A DNA stretch of 64,000 bases, taken from assembly GCA_047973225.1 (NCBI GenBank), contig JBKEBQ010000016.1, positions 6,861 to 70,860 of the forward strand, given 5' to 3'. A model generated the notes under the pieces. That model saw only the letters and a list, made by a program, of their open reading frames with translations, was not told the DNA's origin and did no database searches. Positions 61,694 through 64,000 of the stretch are shown one piece after another. Source of the stretch: JBKEBQ01 sp047973225 (GTDB lineage: Bacteria; Bacillota_I; Bacilli_A; Erysipelotrichales; Erysipelotrichaceae). Position numbers and translations under genes: made by a program. Positions within the stretch are counted from its first letter, which is position 1. Each line of letters begins with the position of its first letter.

Positions 61694-62569
61694 ATGTGTA
61701 ATTATCTATATAGCAAAATTCAAAGAGAAGCAACCTTTTTGTGGGGTGGGAGATTCATTAGCACTCCTAATTGGAAACATAAAAAACGTACCAGTAATTT
61801 TCACGAAATCATTATAGTCATTAGTGGGACACTACATATCCAAATAGGAGATAACACATTTTCTGCTAAAGAAAATACTCTTTTATTAATTCCAAAGGGA
61901 ATGTTACATTTTGGAGTTGATATTTGTCCAGAAAATACATCTTTTTATTGGTTCCATTTTTTGTTGCCTGCTGACTGGGAAATAATTGGTAACGATCAAA
62001 TTGAATTTCATTTAGAGGAGTATCCCTATAATAACGCTTTACTCCTCCCTTTATTCTCTGAACATATGGATTTCTCAAGAATAAATATATTAGCTAATCA
62101 ATTATTAGATATTTTAACTAGAAACGAAAGTAATAGATTTTATCTTGATTTTTTCTTAACTAGCTTCTTAATTGAAATAACTGAAGAACTTGCCTTTGAC
62201 AAAATGGGTAAGAATATTCTTCACATTGAAGGGAAAACTCTAGCATATATAACCGAATGGATTAAAACCAGTTTAGATCAAGATCTTTCTTTAGAAACTA
62301 TTGCCAAAAAGTTTAGTTATAGTAAATCTTATCTTTCTAGAATGTTTTCTGATAAAATGAATATTACACTTACTGAATATATTAAAAATTTACGAATTGA
62401 AAGGGCGAAAGCATTGCTAAGTAATCTTTCCATATCTATTGAAGAAATTGCGGAACTTTGCGGCTTCAACGACGAAAAATATTTTATGCGATGTTTCAAA
62501 AAACAAGAATTAATGACTCCATCTCAATATCGCAATGCTTTTAGCAAAAGCAATCTAAATAACAAATAG
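61694..62569 (+). CDS. AraC-family regulator
   Basis: Regulator of 291 residues. The N-terminal cupin-like domain (HEIIIVISGTLHIQIGDNTFSAKENTLLLIPKGM near 37-70) should bind a sugar; the C-terminal pair of helix-turn-helix motifs (SLETIAKKFSYSKSYLSRMF near 205-225 and SIEEIAELCGFNDEKYFMRCFKK near 255-277) is classic AraC. ATG 61694 follows AAAGGA. It is divergent from the PTS/arabinose operon and is probably its activator. Confidence 0.92.
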   Translation: MCNYLYSKIQREATFLWGGRFISTPNWKHKKRTSNFHEIIIVISGTLHIQIGDNTFSAKENTLLLIPKGMLHFGVDICPENTSFYWFHFLLPADWEIIGNDQIEFHLEEYPYNNALLLPLFSEHMDFSRINILANQLLDILTRNESNRFYLDFFLTSFLIEITEELAFDKMGKNILHIEGKTLAYITEWIKTSLDQDLSLETIAKKFSYSKSYLSRMFSDKMNITLTEYIKNLRIERAKALLSNLSISIEEIAELCGFNDEKYFMRCFKKQELMTPSQYRNAFSKSNLNNK

Positions 62570-62573
62570 TCAA

Positions 62574-63356
62574 TTATAGTTTGTTTCCCCACACTTCGAT
62601 TTGAGATATCGCAGGATATTCTGATGGTAATGCTTCTTGTTGCATTTTCTTGAAACAAACCCATGATATTCGTTTTTTTGGAAATCTTATTGATTGTCCA
62701 AGACCGTTTTTCCTTAACTTCAATTTAATTTCCTCACCATTTGAAAAACAAATCATCATTTCTTTAAAGTAATTATCATGCGGAAAGTCAGCTCTTAAAT
62801 AAATAACTATATGATTAGATTCGACTTCACAACCAAAATCTATCATTATCCACGCATTTTTCTGTCTACTAATTCCCCACGAACTATGAGGCCAACTCCC
62901 ATGGTTACACGTTTCAAAAATACCATCAATTATGTTGCGTGCGTAAAATTGTGGATTATCAGTATTTACATTAGAAGATGCATGTGGATATATTCCAGTA
63001 TTATTATTTACATCCATACTATTTAATGCTAAATTAACATAATTACCATATTCTTCATCTTTTAAATATTTCGCATATCCCCAATGCCTTTCACCACAAA
63101 ATGCATTTTCTCCATATGGCTTACGTTCATTATCAAACGGAACTATGAATTCCATTGGCTTAGTTATATATAGAATACTTTCTGCCAAACAAGAATCCAA
63201 AGTTATACGCACATAATTCGGATAAGTATCACAAGATAATATAACCTTATCAAAAGGGTTGTATTTTCCTCTGAAAGAAATAGTTACTTCATTTTCTCTG
63301 GTATTTTCATAATATAAGCGATTATTTTTGTCATAAATTGATATTGTTATTTTCAT
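62574..63356 (-). CDS. Unrecognised beta-rich protein with discoidin-like part
   Basis: A 260-residue cytoplasmic-looking protein without signal peptide. The C-terminal half (about 115-258) looks like an F5/8 type C (discoidin) jelly roll: YARNIIDGIFETCNHGSWPHSSWGI, AWIMIDFGCEVESNHIVIYLRAD and ISQIEVWGNKL. The N-terminal 110 residues are beta-rich and unrecognised. Such proteins occur beside pectin and uronate genes in gut Bacillota; function is unknown. The neighbouring SDR pseudogene is in the same direction. Ribosome site AAGGAGA precedes ATG 63356. Confidence 0.6.
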   Translation of the reverse strand: MKITISIYDKNNRLYYENTRENEVTISFRGKYNPFDKVILSCDTYPNYVRITLDSCLAESILYITKPMEFIVPFDNERKPYGENAFCGERHWGYAKYLKDEEYGNYVNLALNSMDVNNNTGIYPHASSNVNTDNPQFYARNIIDGIFETCNHGSWPHSSWGISRQKNAWIMIDFGCEVESNHIVIYLRADFPHDNYFKEMMICFSNGEEIKLKLRKNGLGQSIRFPKKRISWVCFKKMQQEALPSEYPAISQIEVWGNKL

Positions 63357-63426
63357 ATTTATACTTGTCTCCTTGTTCTAATAAAATAAGAGATAACAAT
63401 GAATTTCGTTACCTCCTATTTTTCTA

Positions 63427-64000
63427 TTACGGTTGTTTTCCAATATAAGCTAAAATTCCACCATCAACATACAAAATATGACCATTAACAAAATCACTTG
63501 CCTCACTTGCTAAAAATACTGCTGGCCCTTCTAAATCTTCTGGTGTTCCCCAACGCGCTGCTGGTGTTTTTCCTATAATGAATTGATCAAACGGATGTCT
63601 ACTTCCATCAGCTTGTTTTTCTCTTAAAGGAGCTGTTTGTGGAGTTGATATATATCCTGGTCCAAATCAATTACATTGAATATTGGCCTCACCATACTCA
63701 CTACAAATATTTTTCGTTAGCATCTTCAATCCGCCTTTTGCAGCTGCATATGCACTAACCGTTTCACGTCCTAATTCTGACATCATTGAGCAAATATTAA
63801 TGATTTATCCATGGCCTTTTTTTATCATTGATGGAATTACTGCTTTAGAAACAATAAAAGGTTCATTTAAATCAACAACAATTACTTGCCTAAATTATAC
63901 ATCAGTCATATCAACCATTGGAATTAGTTTTATAATCACTGAATTATTTACTAAGATATCAATTTTTCAAATCTATCTTTCAATATTTTCAATCATTTTA
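63427..64000 (-). pseudogene. SDR gluconate 5-dehydrogenase-like pseudogene, cut by window edge
   Basis: Short-chain dehydrogenase close to gluconate 5-dehydrogenase/KduD. Conserved parts NICSMMSELGRETVSAYAAAKGG (active-site S, Y and K) and LYVDGGILAYIGKQP end are readable, but the frame has five stops: TAG and TGA near 63967-63975, TAA at 63897-63895, TAA at 63807-63805 and TGA at 63669-63667. Each can arise from one change to T at the first codon base (GAG, GGA, GAA, AAA, GGA). The start lies beyond the window. The gene cannot be expressed as a whole. Confidence 0.88.

Noticed and set aside
51937..64000. Reassignment of TGA to tryptophan in this organism
   Set aside because: The pseudogene also carries TAA and TAG stops, intact genes such as hxlA and kdgK end in TGA, and a plain frameshift is also present in the broken manA.
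1..64000. CRISPR arrays, rRNA genes or insertion sequences
   Set aside because: No regularly spaced repeats, no rRNA sequence and no transposase gene or terminal repeats were seen.

Overview
Low-GC (AT-rich) Gram-positive DNA, read here as a Bacillota genome, probably of the Erysipelotrichia/Clostridia type. The grounds are the upp-atpZ-atpI-atpB-atpE-atpF order, a tyrosine T-box leader, agr-type peptide signalling, many PTS systems with BglG/LacI/DeoR/AraC regulators, strong AGGAGG ribosome binding sites and TTGACA/TATAAT promoters. The species cannot be named from the window alone.

Layout. 0-4.5 kb: the start of the F-type ATP synthase operon (upp, atpZ, atpI, atpB, atpE, atpF cut by the window edge), then a CPA2-type cation/proton antiporter divergent from a TetR regulator across a near-perfectly symmetric promoter. 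The c subunit carries the sodium-binding signature, so this organism probably runs a Na+ ATP synthase. 4.6-10.4 kb: an oligopeptide ABC transporter, oppA-oppB-oppC-oppD-oppF. 10.5-13.5 kb: an agr-like quorum-sensing locus in the order regulator, AgrB, AgrC, AgrD. Its 44-residue AgrD precursor has a serine where most relatives have the ring cysteine.

13.9-30.5 kb: two divergent sugar-acid operons around a 0.6 kb control region. The leftward one (LacI, KDPG aldolase, TIM-barrel isomerase, permease, hydantoinase-like protein, an unrecognised HExxH protein, KDG-type kinase, hexulose-phosphate synthase, hexuloisomerase, RraA-like aldolase) has an operator just upstream of lacI. The rightward one has a PRD activator, a SIS protein, an ascorbate-type PTS (EIIA, EIIB, EIIC), a phosphotriesterase-family hydrolase and a creatininase-family protein. 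Together they suggest uptake of a lactone-like or sugar-acid substrate and its breakdown through phosphorylated intermediates.

30.7-37.2 kb: a T-box whose specifier and tRNA-end contacts both read tyrosine, controlling a three-gene ABC importer; then a Cys/His-rich exported protein, a two-component system whose sensor has an extracellular His cluster, and a small membrane protein resembling ECF S-components. 37.2-47 kb: manA, a ROK kinase, a DeoR regulator and a beta-glucoside locus (cellobiose-type EIIC and EIIB, three GH1 enzymes, an RDD protein).

47.3-50.7 kb: tRNA-Asn with an integrase, excisionase and sigma-like protein next to it, the remains of an integrative element, followed by about 1 kb of gene-poor DNA. 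50.8-64 kb: an L-arabinose operon (araA, araB, araD, galM) joined to a mannose-family PTS and a GH28-like protein, with LacI and AraC regulators. It contains a broken second manA and, at the window edge, an SDR dehydrogenase pseudogene with five internal stops, so this segment is partly decaying.
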